Below are positions 23,229 to 33,725 of a DNA stretch of 64,000 bases, piece by piece. Position 1 is the stretch's first letter; each line of letters starts with the position of its first letter. Under the pieces are notes generated by a model, which was not told the origin of the DNA, made no database searches, and saw only the letters and a program-made list of their open reading frames with translations. This stretch comes from Apoderus coryli. Lineage: Eukaryota > Arthropoda > Insecta > Coleoptera > Attelabidae. The position numbers and the translations under genes were made by a program. The stretch is from contig OU452203.1 of assembly GCA_911728435.2 (NCBI GenBank), positions 20,666,293 through 20,730,292 of the forward strand, read 5' to 3'.

Positions 23229-23642
23229 GCTTCCAGCCCCAATCTGTTGCTGTCAGTTCGTTACCCAGCCAAGTCTGAAGCTGATAATATGCCCTGTAAC
23301 AATGTTGTTTTGCTGCACCTTCTGTGGGTGGGAGATTGGCCAATATGAAAGAAGATTTAATTCTTGCCAATTGATATTTTTGAAATCTTAATTGGTTCAG
23401 TGTTATATCATTTTTACATTTATTAATAGATTTGATTAATTGTAATCCATTTTTTTTTATATCTTCTTTGTTCGCATCTTTTTTATAAAAAATATTGGCC
23501 AAATTTGACACATTTTTATCGGCTAATAAAGAGTTGACGATACTTTTCTTTCCTTTTCCGGCAACTCCAGATGTATCGCAACCAGAAAAACAATGGAGAA
23601 ATGCAACGATATTTTTTAAGGATTCATATTTGAAACTATTAC
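23229..23642 (-). pseudogene. multicopy arthropod-type domain fragment (FSGCDT ... LPPTEGAAKQH ... WGW)
   Basis: A minus frame of about 138 codons, open from a TGA at about 23643, reads AFLHCFSGCDTSGVAGKGKK, then IFYKKDANKEDIKKNG, then LRFQKYQLARIKSSF, LPPTEGAAKQHCYRAYYQLQ and TWLGNELTATDWGWK. This motif order is familiar from large families of uncharacterised arthropod proteins whose copy number suggests mobile-element or selfish origin; I know no established function. The fragment is uninterrupted, so it is fairly young. It lacks the cysteine-rich C-terminus usually seen after WGW and instead runs into RTE sequence. Confidence 0.6.
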
Positions 23643-24850
23643 ATCATTATTTGCATTTTCTGAGAACATTTACCATAGTAGTGTATATTTTTTTATACCA
23701 TCAGAAAGTAGAGATTTCAACAAACAAAAAACACACCAACTTTTTTAAAAAAGCAGATATTTTGACCTGAGAATTTTCGATTGAAAATTAGGGTGCTTTT
23801 TCGATATTAAGTCAAAATAAGGTGAAAAAATGAATATTTTAAACCAAAAAAATAACTGTATGTTTGGGACATACAAAGGTAAGTTTTCACCAAATTTCGT
23901 GAAAAAAATATTTAAAAGAGTTTTTGAATTATGGCAAATGTAAGGGTATATGTTCCTATATCAAAATACATGAATTAGCAAGAGCTTTCTGATGTGGTAC
24001 AACAGTGTCGGGCGAATTTAGTAACACCCTGTATAACAAATAAGTAAATACATGGAATATTTCGAGGGCTTGAAAAACGGTACGTGGATAATTTTTCCGG
24101 CCGTGTTTTCTTGATCTTTTTTTTATGATCGTTTGTAATTCCCTTTGTCATTAAAGCTTATACCGAAAAGCCTATAAGACCAAACATCATATAACTTAAC
24201 ATAATATAAGCCATACATACAGAGTAAAATTTGCAAGTCAAATCAATTTGCATTTATATAATATTATATATTATGTGGTGTGGTGAATCCCATGTATGTA
24301 TTTGAATAGTTTCAGTATAAATTAAGAGTGTACAACTAGTGAAAGTCGTGTGTTTTCATATTACCGTGATATTTGCATCTTCTAATTAATTTTATGACAT
24401 TTACATGTATGGCAGTTAATAATGGTGTATTTACATAGTTTTTACATGTTGGTGTAATGTTAGTTGGAAAAATTAAATTTATGCACGTCATTAAAATGTG
24501 GGTGATAATTAGTAGAGATGCACAAAAACAAAAATATATCGATTATCGATGAACCGATATAGCAAACAGCAGACAGCTAAAGATTGATATTTCCTTTAGA
24601 TTAAATTGGACAGCAATAGTTCATGGTTAATTTCGTTAATTTAGACATAGTTGCACTTGGAACTACATAGGCGTACGGAATTTTAAAATATGGGGAACAA
24701 TAGTATCTATAACATTTACTTTTTTGCATTTTAGAAATAAAATTTAACCAAAGTTGGTACAAAAATGCTACAAAACATAGCGATAAACCATCTAATTAGA
24801 ATATTTTTTAAAATAATCGATTACGAAGAGGAGCATGTCGTATTTATAAA
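23643..24850. other. AT-rich spacer
   Basis: An ACACCCTGTATA motif at about 24023 is the complement of the recurrent terminal motif. No gene is seen. Confidence 0.45.
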
Positions 24851-24860
24851 TCAAACGACG
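24851..24860. repeat. target-site duplication, left copy
   Basis: TCAAACGACG occurs here, directly before the poly(T) that is the tail of the inserted retrotransposon, and again at 25376-25385. Confidence 0.8.
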
Positions 24861-25375
24861 TTTTTTTTTTTTTTTGATTATGTCAAGGCAGAGAAATCAT
24901 CACGACAGCTAGGGAGTTCCTTACCAATTCCCTAGGTAGTGTGGGACTCTAACCCAAACTAAAACTCTGTAGTATGGCTCGGTAACCCTCCCTTTTCCAT
25001 GTCCTCGCTTGATTGTCCTCTGTTGCTGTTGTCTTCTGATGTTGATTGTCGTCTGTTGCTGTTGTCCTCTGTTGGTGGTGCCTAGAAAACACTCTGAAAC
25101 ATACATTTAGATGAGTATACCTGACCTGAAAGAAACAATGATAATTGGTGTCCTAGTCCTGTGGATTCCTTCGTCAGAGTTGACTCCTCGGTCTCCGGTA
25201 CCGCCTGGCACCGTCTTCTACGTTGTAGTTGACTGCTTCGCGAATCAGTGGGTTTGCATGGGTCTCTGCCATTGCAAAGACCTTCTGGGCTCTCCTTTAG
25301 GGCGTCGAGTTTGAGGTCCCGTCGGATCTGTGCGTTTGACACAAACCAGGGTGCACCCACTGCCATCCTTCTAAC
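24861..25375 (-). mobile_element. 5'-truncated Jockey-type retrotransposon insertion with poly(A) tail
   Basis: The minus strand starts at 25375 with the last codons of ORF2 (MAVGAPWFVSNAQIRRDL), then after a frameshift AMAETHANPLIREAVNYN and ARRYRRPRSQL, the usual end of such ORFs. A 3' UTR follows and then about 17 A residues (plus-strand T run at 24861-24877). Perfect 10-bp direct repeats flank it. The structure is a textbook target-primed insertion: truncated 5' end, poly(A), target-site duplication. The Gln/Thr-rich CAACAG repeats at 25006-25085 lie in its 3' UTR. The intact repeats and tail imply recent insertion, although the frameshift shows the source or copy was defective. Confidence 0.85.
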
Positions 25376-25385
25376 TCAAACGACG
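25376..25385. repeat. target-site duplication, right copy
   Basis: This TCAAACGACG is identical to 24851-24860 and both are followed by T, so the duplication may be 11 bp. Confidence 0.8.
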
Positions 25386-25634
25386 TCAGAATCACAAAAT
25401 TCTTTATATAGGTACATGTTCAATCTCGGGTGGGGGAGATTCGAAATATTATAATTGCATCTTCAGGGGCATTATATGTAAGATTATGTGAAAATCGATC
25501 GGTGAAATTAAACATTTATTTATATATGCATTTTGTGAAAAATCTTTGAACACAAATCAAATAAAATAAAATTCTGATCAAAAAATTGAAATTACTGAGA
25601 TACTACATGTTGATTTTGTTGATCATCTCCTTAG

Positions 25635-25724
25635 ACTTCCATCTGGAATAGGTTTTAATCGTCTCAAGGAACTTCAAAATGGTTAGATCCGTCTTTTTCT
25701 CAATCAATTTTTTTCAGCGCGTTA
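25635..25724 (+). repeat. unclassified dispersed repeat, copy A
   Basis: It shares about 85-90 bp with 52996-53078, including CTTCCATCTGG / TTTCCATCTGG, TCAAAATGGTT, ATCCGTCTTT and AGCGCGTT in the same order. It has no coding content I recognise. Confidence 0.65.
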
Positions 25725-26509
25725 TTATAAATATATTTTTTTTAACTATTAAAAGAATTATCGACAATTATTGAATTTACGGATTAATAAGTTTGTCTCA
25801 CAATGGTAAATTTGGACTGTTGCCTTTTAGGCTGATAATGGCGTACAAAACATGTCCTTTTAAATGTTAATTTTCAAATTTATAAAACACTGGAGATGAT
25901 GAATTTAATTGTTTTTATCGTACTAAAAAGGGGTATCATGGAGAAAATGTTAGACTCTACGGAAAAAGAAAATCTAAAATATCTGGAATGAAATTTGGAA
26001 CTTTTAATAACATCTTACGTTTCTTAAAACAGACTTCCATATAATAGATCTCACGAAACATCATCACATCAGAGGTGCATCTCTAAAAAATATTAACAAA
26101 TGACCTTTAGATTATGTTGTGAATAATTAATTACCTCCAGAGAATAGTCAAGGATAATTACTGTGAACAAAGTGTCATAAAAAAATTGATTATTATCTTT
26201 GAAAGTTAAATAAACGTCCGTACTTTAGGAACTAGACATTTATGTATATTTTGTGATAGCGGTAGAGTATATTCTATTGTTAAAAGGAATATTCATCTCT
26301 TTTCCTCAATTGATTCCACCTCAAAAATTCATAATTCACTTCCGCTACTTTTAAATGGCAATTGTGTGTGACAAATTTGGAGCGGTCCGAATGAAACACA
26401 TTTTCCAAATGGTATGGCTTAGATCGAGATTAGTATTATATAAATGCTGCAAAACCATTTTTCAAAGGTATTTTATTTTATACAGACATATAAGTAGGTT
26501 TTTTCATCG
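25725..26509. other. AT-rich spacer
   Basis: No supported feature. Confidence 0.45.
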
Positions 26510-26776
26510 GAGGAAAGTCGCAAAGTTGCAAGCGAAAGTCGCTAAGTTTTGAAAATGTGTTGCGAAAGTCGCAAATTGAAAGCGAAAGTCGCTACGTTTT
26601 GAAGTTGTGTTGCGAAAGTCGAAAAGTTGCAAGCGAAAGTCGCTAAGTTTTGAAAACGTGTTGCGAAAGTCGCAAATTGAAAGCGAAAGTCGCTAAGTTT
26701 TGAAGTTGTGTTGCGAAAGTCGTAAATTGAAAGCGAAAGTCGCTAAGTTTTGAAAATGTGTTGCGAAAGTCGTTAA
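26510..26776. repeat. minisatellite, about 50-bp units in alternating variants
   Basis: GCGAAAGTCGCT recurs at 26532, 26582, 26633, 26683 and 26733, giving periods of 50, 51, 50 and 50 bp. Each unit contains the core GCGAAAGTCG twice. Units alternate between a TTTTGAAAATGTG-type and a TTTTGAAGTTGTG-type half, so the higher-order period is about 101 bp. The GC-richer core stands out from its AT-rich surroundings. Confidence 0.9.
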
Positions 26777-27364
26777 ATATCAGCCGAAATAAATTCAAAT
26801 GAAAAGTTGCAAATCTTTAAACGTCATTTTCTCAAAACTATCCGAAGTGTACATGCGCCCTTTTTCCTTAGCAGGGCAGTATAAGTATTGTTACATGAAT
26901 GAACTTAAGTGAAGGTTCGACATTTGTCAGAATTCTACCACCAGAAAATTCTATAATTTCGATAGGCTCACTTTAGAACTTTCAGATGTAGAATGCTGAT
27001 GATTTTTAGTCCCGTATAACTTAGTAGAAGCAAATAGTAAGTATATGTATATTGTTTGCTTAGAAATTTAAGATATTTTGCTAATGAATTACTAATTTAC
27101 AACTTGGCTCATACTATTCATTAACATGCACTTTAGTACATTAAGAACATGTTTAATGTAAACAAATATTGTACAGGGTGTCCTATGGTGACGACCCATT
27201 AGACTACCGTTTGATTTATATCAAGATTTATGTCAAAATTTACTTTTTCGGCTAAATATTGATCACATTTTTGTCTCATAAAGAAGAATTATTTTGTATG
27301 TGTTTTCTTATAAAGTAAGGTCTCCTTTTTCCGATTCCATAAAATATTTTCAGATTTATTCATA
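26777..27364. other. AT-rich spacer with a TACAGGGTGTCC motif
   Basis: GTACAGGGTGTCCTATGGTG at 27172-27191 matches, in reverse complement, CACCATAGGGCACTCTGTAT at about 36147-36166. These are probably ends of one DNA-element family. No gene is seen. Confidence 0.45.
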
Positions 27365-27890
27365 CAGGGTGGTCAAAAAAGTATACTGAAAACGCTGTTA
27401 GAAAAACAGTTGAAAGTCAATTTTTTCAAATGGAACAGGTATATTTTTATAATTTTATCTTACTTACCATTAAAAACGACGGCAATTTTGTAATGGGTTG
27501 TCGATTCCAAATATGCATAGTTTTGGAAATATCGGCAATGTAACATTTTTCTGCATAATTTATAATAGTTTTAATTTTGTTGACTTAAAACTCGTATTGA
27601 TTTCGGCTGTATTATCTTAATTTTTTGTTATTTTAGGTTTTTGTAATGCTCAATCTCCGAATGAGTTGTACAACATGATTTTTTTGCAGATATTTTGAAA
27701 ACTATGCATTTTAGAAATCGATACCTATTACAAAGTTGTTTGAAGTAACAAACGGTGGCAATCTATGTTATTCACTGACCAATCCCGTTTCTGTTTATAT
27801 TCTCCAGATGATCGAGATTTACTTTTGGAGATTTATGACTGAAAATGGCTGTTAACCATTATATCGAAGAATGCTTAGCTGGCCATCCTG
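27365..27890. mobile_element. non-autonomous inverted-repeat DNA element (MITE-like), TA-flanked
   Basis: It begins CAGGGTGGTCA after TA (27363-27364) and ends with the complement, TGGCCATCCTG, before TA (27891-27892). Inner arms also pair: the block with AAATATGCATAGTTTTGGAA (about 27490-27540) matches the reverse complement of about 27685-27740 (AAAATGCATAGTTTTCAAAA). The arms are diverged but long. TA flanks fit Tc1/mariner-type mobilisation. There is no open frame inside. Confidence 0.7.
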
Positions 27891-28617
27891 TATAACACCA
27901 AATCCAATTTTTTTTGTTGTAGCAAATCAAATAACGTTCAAGATATATGCCGCTGAACAAAAATGTTATATGTTAATATGTTGGTTTGTTTTACTGTTTT
28001 ATTTTTTGCCACCCGATATATTTATCTAAAAGTGATGTATTTATACTACTTTTGGCACTAATTACGTTTGATTAGAATAATTAGAATAACAATTTTCACT
28101 TAGCATGACGAAATCAAATTAGTACCTTATTACTAAAACACAAAATCAAATTAACATATGTGTTCTAATATCTATTCTACACTGAAAAAAATGTACAAGG
28201 TTAAAAATATCTAAATAATTTGAAGATAAATGTATTTGTGGTGTATTAGAAACAGCAAGCAATTAACGAATTAAAACTGACCAAAATACCCTTAAATAAT
28301 CATATGATAGATACAAAAAGTGTCTGTATAAATTGGAAAGGGATATCGGCAGTAAAGAAATGTTCATATGTTGATAGGTTAGGTTTAGGGCTAAGGTAAA
28401 ATAATTATTTCAAGGTTTCAAATTTGTTATGAGCAGTTTTAAATCTTAAAAATCCTAAGTCATATCTTGATTTAGTCTGTGTTGTTAAATTTAAACATAA
28501 CAAATAAATATTTGGTTTGCAACTAGTATCTAAATATTTTTCTTTGTGTAGAACATCGAGAAAATAATTGCGGCTTTTAGGATTTTATACACATAATATA
28601 AACCACACTATCTACCA
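27891..28617. other. AT-rich upstream region of the secreted-precursor gene
   Basis: No repeat or coding exon was recognised. If the AG at about 28631 is used, this is intron or promoter-proximal sequence of the gene at 28659. Confidence 0.4.
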
Positions 28618-28631
28618 TTTGTTTTTCTAGT
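28618..28631 (+). promoter_or_regulatory. candidate 3' splice site upstream of the start codon
   Basis: A pyrimidine-rich run ending TTTGTTTTTCTAG lies 27 bp before the ATG at 28659. It fits a 3' splice site joining an unseen 5' UTR exon to the coding exon. Confidence 0.45.
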
Positions 28632-28658
28632 TTACATCAAAATACCATCCCCGGGAAA

Positions 28659-29126
28659 ATGTGTAAATTATTTCTACTCTTTCTTGTTTTTGTTGTTTGT
28701 TCGACGGTCCAAGCCGAAACAACAAATCTACATTCACAGTATCCCCATGAGGGGACGATACCGTTGTTGGTCAAAAGGTCAGAGAATGCCGACAAAAAAG
28801 CAATTAAAGTTACCCCCAACTGGGTAGGTGTAACAACAACAGAACTCCAAAAGGGTAAATCTCTAAGGCAGGATGTGATTAGGAAAAGTGATTATTATAA
28901 TAATGGAAATGTGGAGAAACGTGATTTTAGTGGAATGGGATTTAATCATAAAAGTGGGATTATTAAAAGGGATTTAAGTGATTTTGATTTACCTATTGGT
29001 GAGATGATTAAAGATGATTACAACTATCATAGGGATGATGGAGTGCCTAGATATGTACCATTTTTTACGATTAGAAGATACTACATAGAACGAAAACATC
29101 TTGGAGACTCAGATGCATACAATTAA
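28659..29126 (+). CDS. secreted precursor with dibasic cleavage sites, neuropeptide-like (unrecognised)
   Basis: This is an intact frame of 155 residues from ATG 28659 to TAA 29124-29126. Residues 1-19 are a classic signal peptide (MCKLFLLFLVFVVCSTVQA, likely cut after A19). The mature part is hydrophilic and has basic cleavage sites: LVKR (about 36-40), VEKR (about 84-88), IIKR (about 102-104) and IRR (about 138-140). These would release peptides beginning DFSGMGFNH and DLSDFDLPIG, both opening Asp-aromatic/aliphatic-Ser. There is no C-terminal Gly-Lys-Arg amidation signal and there are few cysteines, so it is not a disulfide toxin-like peptide. A 3' splice site lies before the ATG and AATAAA follows the stop by 21 bp. 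Function is not known to me; a neuropeptide, hormone or other processed secreted protein fits best. It is the strongest host gene in the window. Confidence 0.75.
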   Translation: MCKLFLLFLVFVVCSTVQAETTNLHSQYPHEGTIPLLVKRSENADKKAIKVTPNWVGVTTTELQKGKSLRQDVIRKSDYYNNGNVEKRDFSGMGFNHKSGIIKRDLSDFDLPIGEMIKDDYNYHRDDGVPRYVPFFTIRRYYIERKHLGDSDAYN

Positions 29127-29146
29127 CTTACTGTGCTTTAGTGATA

Positions 29147-29152
29147 AATAAA
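29147..29152 (+). terminator. polyadenylation signal AATAAA
   Basis: AATAAA lies 21 bp after the stop codon of the secreted-precursor gene. A further AATAAA-type site is at about 29264. Confidence 0.65.
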
Positions 29153-29629
29153 ACTTACGTTTGCTAAAATACGTGATGGAGTTTTGCTCGTTTCTCTAAA
29201 AGCATAAATTACGTATTTATTTAATGTGAAATACTTATTGATTGTAATAAAAATGTGTTACCAAATAAAAAGACTGTTTATTAGATATTTAAACTATCGC
29301 ATTTTAGGACGCAATGCAATTTAAAAACCGTTTTATCTTGTAGTAGCATCAAATTTCCGAATGCATTTATTATTTTCCCAGATTGAACGAGAATAAGCGG
29401 AGAAATATTGTTATTTTGTGAATCAGAATATTAAAATCAACATCATCGATTATATTATTCAAGTTGATGGGTTTCCTTTTTCTAAATATTAAAATAAATT
29501 TACCTTTGTGATGTAGAAAAATATTTACAATGATGGCAATATTCATAATTTCGATAAGTAGGTATTTACTTAGATTGTGCATATTAAAATAAAGAAACAT
29601 AATTTTATTGCCGTTATTTAAATATTATA
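29153..29629. other. AT-rich spacer
   Basis: No supported feature. Confidence 0.45.
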
Positions 29630-30032
29630 CAGTGTGTCTACGTAAGTTGCTGGCATATATAGGAAACTTTTTTATTATTACTTTTACGAAACAAAGTTAT
29701 TCTAATTTCCAACGTTATGGCAGAGAAATTGGAAAAAATAGTTTTTTAATGTAAATAAACAATGTTGAATATTTGAAAGTTATTTTTAATTCTAAAGATC
29801 TTTTCTTTATAACAATTTTCGATATTGTCAAAAATAAAGGTACTTTACTCTATAGAAAAACCAAATTTTTTGACAAACCTCGTATACGACTGATAAAATT
29901 TGATATCTGATGGTTGCGTTTTAGATTTTCGACCATGACGAACGTTTTATAAAGAATAACTTTTTTTCGTAAAAGTAATAAGAAAAAAGATTTCCATATG
30001 CATCCCACATACGTACGTACCTAGACACACTG
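29630..30032. mobile_element. foldback MITE with about 80-bp terminal inverted repeats, TA-flanked
   Basis: It starts CAGTGTGTCTACG and ends CTAGACACACTG, each next to TA. The arms pair for about 80 bp: the left inner block TTATTACTTTTACGAAA (about 29675-29695) equals the complement of the right TTTCGTAAAAGTAATAA (about 29968-29985). The TA duplication fits mariner/Tc1 mobilisation. The interior (about 240 bp) is AT-rich and non-coding. The next element begins only about 10 bp further on. Confidence 0.85.
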
Positions 30033-30043
30033 TATATACATAT

Positions 30044-30640
30044 ACAGGGTGTTAGTAAATAAGTGCGACAAACTTCAGGGGGTAATTCTGCATGAAAAAA
30101 TAATGACAGTTTGCTATATAAACATATGTCCGCAAATGCTTCATTTTCTGAGATACGGGGTGTTAAAGTTTTTCCTAAAAACTGAAGATTTATTGATTGC
30201 TCTGAAACCGGTGGAGATATACAAATGAAATTTAGTGAGTTTTAAGAGGTAGTTATTGCGCATTTTTTGGCAAGCATTTAAGAATTTTATGTTCATCAGT
30301 GGCGCGCATACGAGTAATGATCTAAATATTTTTAAAGAAAAAAAATGGTACGCCACTGGAATTTTTCAAATAAAAAATCATTTTGCAATTCCTCGTTCAA
30401 TTTGTGATAAAAAATCTCTCTTGCTGTTTTATCGTAGGGGGCATCGTCTTTGTGCAAAAAATAAAACATCTTACCCCGTATTTTTCATTTCTTTAATACA
30501 TTTTCAAGAACTACGAGTATCTAATACAATAAACATTAAACCCAAACAATAAGAGAAAATAACACTAATAATAAAGAAACGCTAATTTGACATTTCGTTG
30601 AAATTCATTTTCATATCTCCACCGGTTTCAGAGCAAAATG
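30044..30640. mobile_element. inverted-repeat DNA element starting ACAGGGTGTTAG, right end truncated
   Basis: The left end reads ACAGGGTGTTAGTAAATAAG. An inner block GCTCTGAAACCGGTGGAGAT (about 30200-30219) is repeated inverted at about 30616-30635. The right arm stops at that point, so the right-hand 150 or so bases, which should restore ACAGGGTG at the other end, are missing. I recall very similar sequences recurring in many arthropod genomes, but I cannot name the superfamily. There is no intact frame. Confidence 0.7.
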
Positions 30641-32827
30641 GCAAAACATCAGAAATAGTATCGTCCAACTCGCTAAAAAAGTCCATATTAGGAATCCTGT
30701 GTAGAACGCCAATAGCATATATTTTTTAAAAATTTTGACGCTAATCCACAAATTGCTCTAATTCGTCCCGCCATAAAGTGTCCAGAATCTCGCAGCTCAA
30801 ATTCGAACACACAGAGAAACCAACTCCTCTGACTCGCCCATGTCGATCCCTTCTAATAAAATTGTAACCCGAAACCTTTAATGACTCAGTAAATATACAT
30901 TCTGAGAAGAAGATCGGATATTATTCCATTTTACTGACCTATACAAATTGCCAACAATAAAAAAACTTTAGAAGGGGACACTCTATACCTCGGTTGGTGT
31001 GTCAGGATTGGATTGAGTTGTCAAACGTCACATTGGCCACCTGTTGAAAGTTTGCTCTGTTTGATACAAATTGCTGACGCATTATTAACGTTATGAATAA
31101 ATAAAGCCATATTTATTCATGAAAAGTCATGTAGACTTGTTAAATGACAATTAAAAAACTTTTACGAACTCAAATAAACTTTATCAAAAATCCTAATAAA
31201 CTGAAATTGTCTATATTAAATAAATTTCTGAATTTAGTAATAAAAATATATGCTATATAATAATCCAAATGAGTATATAATTAAATTAAATTTGTAAATA
31301 CATCTATTGTTATCCAGCTGATTTTGGGAGTGTACAACACAATTTATTGATCTGCCTGGTCCACACAGAGAGAGCACAGGCAGAGGCTGTGCTGCCACTA
31401 TTCCGTCAGCGGAAATACGTCATACTAGGTATGTTTTCTATATGTAACTTTACCTGTAGTAAGTTGTTCTGCATTTTTCCTAATTTTCTATATAATACAA
31501 ATACATACGCGTTTTCTCCCGCTTTTTGATAGCATTTATTGGTTTCGGTTTCTTGGTCGATTTATAAGTTATATGGTACTGTATTCTGTCTGATTGTTCT
31601 TGGGGTGTATCTTAGCACTATTGTCTTCCGAATCATTACGCTTTTTACCTGTAAATTAATTTACATAAGTAATCATCTACCGTTCAACTCACTTAGATTT
31701 TCTATAAAACACAACCGTCCAAAATAACATATCCTATAAAGCATTGCGCGGTTAATTTCTCAGTTCACTGTGTCTAGAATTTTTAAAAGGAAAAAGTGAG
31801 TGAAAATCGCTGATATTGTCGAAGAAGGATAACATCGAAAAAGCTATCAGCTGCAACGGCCTAGAACAGGCTATTCTTGAAAACCAGAAGTAGAACAATT
31901 GATGCACAGTTGTTTACTAAATTAGCACAGCTTAGCCTCACTTCTTTGTTCAGTTGAACTGATGTGATACGGTCAACTGGTCCTCAGTTGCTACTTAACT
32001 TCGCACTTAATTGAGAACTAATAAAAATGCTGGTATTGACGTTGAAGGATAACAAAAGTGAATGTCAATGTTACCAACATGCAAATAAAAATATATGAAG
32101 TTAATGTTATAACGCGTAATAAATCTGTCGATAGTTTTTCAAGTGAATTCTTCTTTGGCCGCATGAGAGTGATTTTTCAAGGTCGCATCACGACACGATT
32201 TATAAAATTTTCGCCCCGCAAAAGAGATGAAGCATATAACAAATATGAGGGAGAGAGAGAGACAGAGATATTTGTGGTGTATGCTACACACTATATCCTA
32301 TACCATACACTATTATGTATATAACATGAGTTCCGATTACAGAAGATTATTGAACAGCATCAAAGATATAATTCATTCATTCATTCATCTGAATATGCAA
32401 TGCCTTACAACACAACGTGGAAACACACTTCGAACTTTATTTTTTACTGTATACCGGTAAAATGTAGGCCATCATCTAGCAAGCCATTTCGCATACACAT
32501 GTATGTAGAATATTTTGAAAACAAAAGAGGAACAGGCGATAATGACTGAGCGGGAGACATAGCCATGGTCTAGATATGCGAAATTCACCTTCTTAATGGG
32601 ACAATTAAAATAATTAATGGCGAGCTTAAACAGATATAGGACGACCGTTTTTGGTTTTATTTACTTATACACTTCGGGAGAATAATAATGGTCGTGGCCA
32701 TATTTGTCATTTTTAGAACAAATGTTAAATGAATAGATTCAATTAAAATTTGATTCAATCAGCTTAGCTGAAACTTGTTATAACATCAAATATAACATCC
32801 AAGCCACATAATTTTAGTAAACCAATG
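30641..32827. other. AT-rich spacer
   Basis: One short stretch (31350-31431: CLVHTERAQAEAVLPLFRQR, ending at AG/GTATGT) resembles an exon end with a donor site but is too short to call. Nothing else is seen. Confidence 0.4.
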
Positions 32828-33140
32828 TTATAGGGATGCCGATCTTTTAGAAAAAAAATTGATTTTTGAATCGATTCGAATCTGTTCTAGAAAAATCGAT
32901 TCTCAGAAAATCGGACCAAATTTGAATCGATTCACAAAGATCGAGTCCTAATAAAATTTAAAATAAATTCGGTAGGAACTACGAAATTATATGAGCCTAA
33001 CTGTACTGCTCAAGGATAAGTAACAACAGAAATCGTAAAAAAATCAAAACGAAAAATAACACTCATGGTAACGAAAATAAAAATATATTCTGAAAAATAA
33101 AAAAAATATTAATTATAAATTCCAGTCTTCTTTTTCTAAA
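32828..33140. other. possible left part of a hAT element
   Basis: The TAGGGATGCCGATC sequence at about 32831 and repeated TCGATTC/GAATCGATT words up to 32945 resemble hAT terminal sequence. With the transposase fragment that follows they may form one decayed element, possibly ending near 33600 where ATCGATTCT recurs. Confidence 0.35.
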
Positions 33141-33144
33141 GAAT

Positions 33145-33468
33145 TCAAAAAGAGCAGTTTGGAAAGCCTTTCTCCTTTTTGTCGGTTCCTCGATGTATCC
33201 ATAATGTTTCCAGCTCCTGAATAGCTAATTTAAAATGGATGTTCCAAAACTTGTAGGTTTCGAATTCAGACTTTTGTAAGTTTATTGCAGTTGATAATAT
33301 GTCAAAGGCAAGAGGTTTTTGAAAATGTATTCTCTTAAATCGTGGGTCTAAGACAGAGACATTACCATGTCTCTGGTCTAAGACAAATAGCAAGCGTACT
33401 AACTGATTCGACTTCGGAAAACCTTTTCGACAATTCCGCGTTTGTAGCATGAAATAGGGCCAGTCCAA
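33145..33468 (-). pseudogene. hAT-type transposase fragment
   Basis: The minus frame (107 codons) contains SVLDPRFKRIHFQKPLAFD, the conserved LDPRFK block found in hAT transposases shortly before the catalytic Glu and dimerisation region. Upstream RLLFVLDQRHGNV has no strong match. The frame ends at AT-rich sequence without the C-terminal hATC domain, so it is a fragment. hAT enzymes cut and paste DNA with 8-bp duplications; no such duplication could be recognised here. Confidence 0.6.
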
Positions 33469-33639
33469 TTGATGTCGTGAACTCCAATTCAGAGAGTTCG
33501 GTATTAGTTGAACGAGATATCGACGACCATGAAAATGTAAAATAAAGTTTTCACTTTTTTCAATCTTTCAAACGATTCTAGTAAAAAAATAATCGATTCT
33601 AAAAAGACATAAAACACACAATTTTAAACACTCATTTAT

Positions 33640-33725
33640 GAAAAATACAAAAATACGTGGTCCTAGCACCCATCCCTGAGGAACTCCTCCCTCACTCTTA
33701 CAAGTTCAAAAAATGTGTCTAGATT
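33640..33725 (-). pseudogene. reverse transcriptase fragment (GVPQG box)
   Basis: The minus strand reads EGGVPQGWVLGPRIFVFFIN, the RT box preceding the catalytic YADD in Jockey/CR1 enzymes. Only about 28 codons are recognisable and no motif C follows. Confidence 0.6.

Noticed and set aside
31347..31431. Exon-like stretch ending at AG/GTATGT
   Set aside because: Too short, no acceptor of quality upstream and no linked exon.
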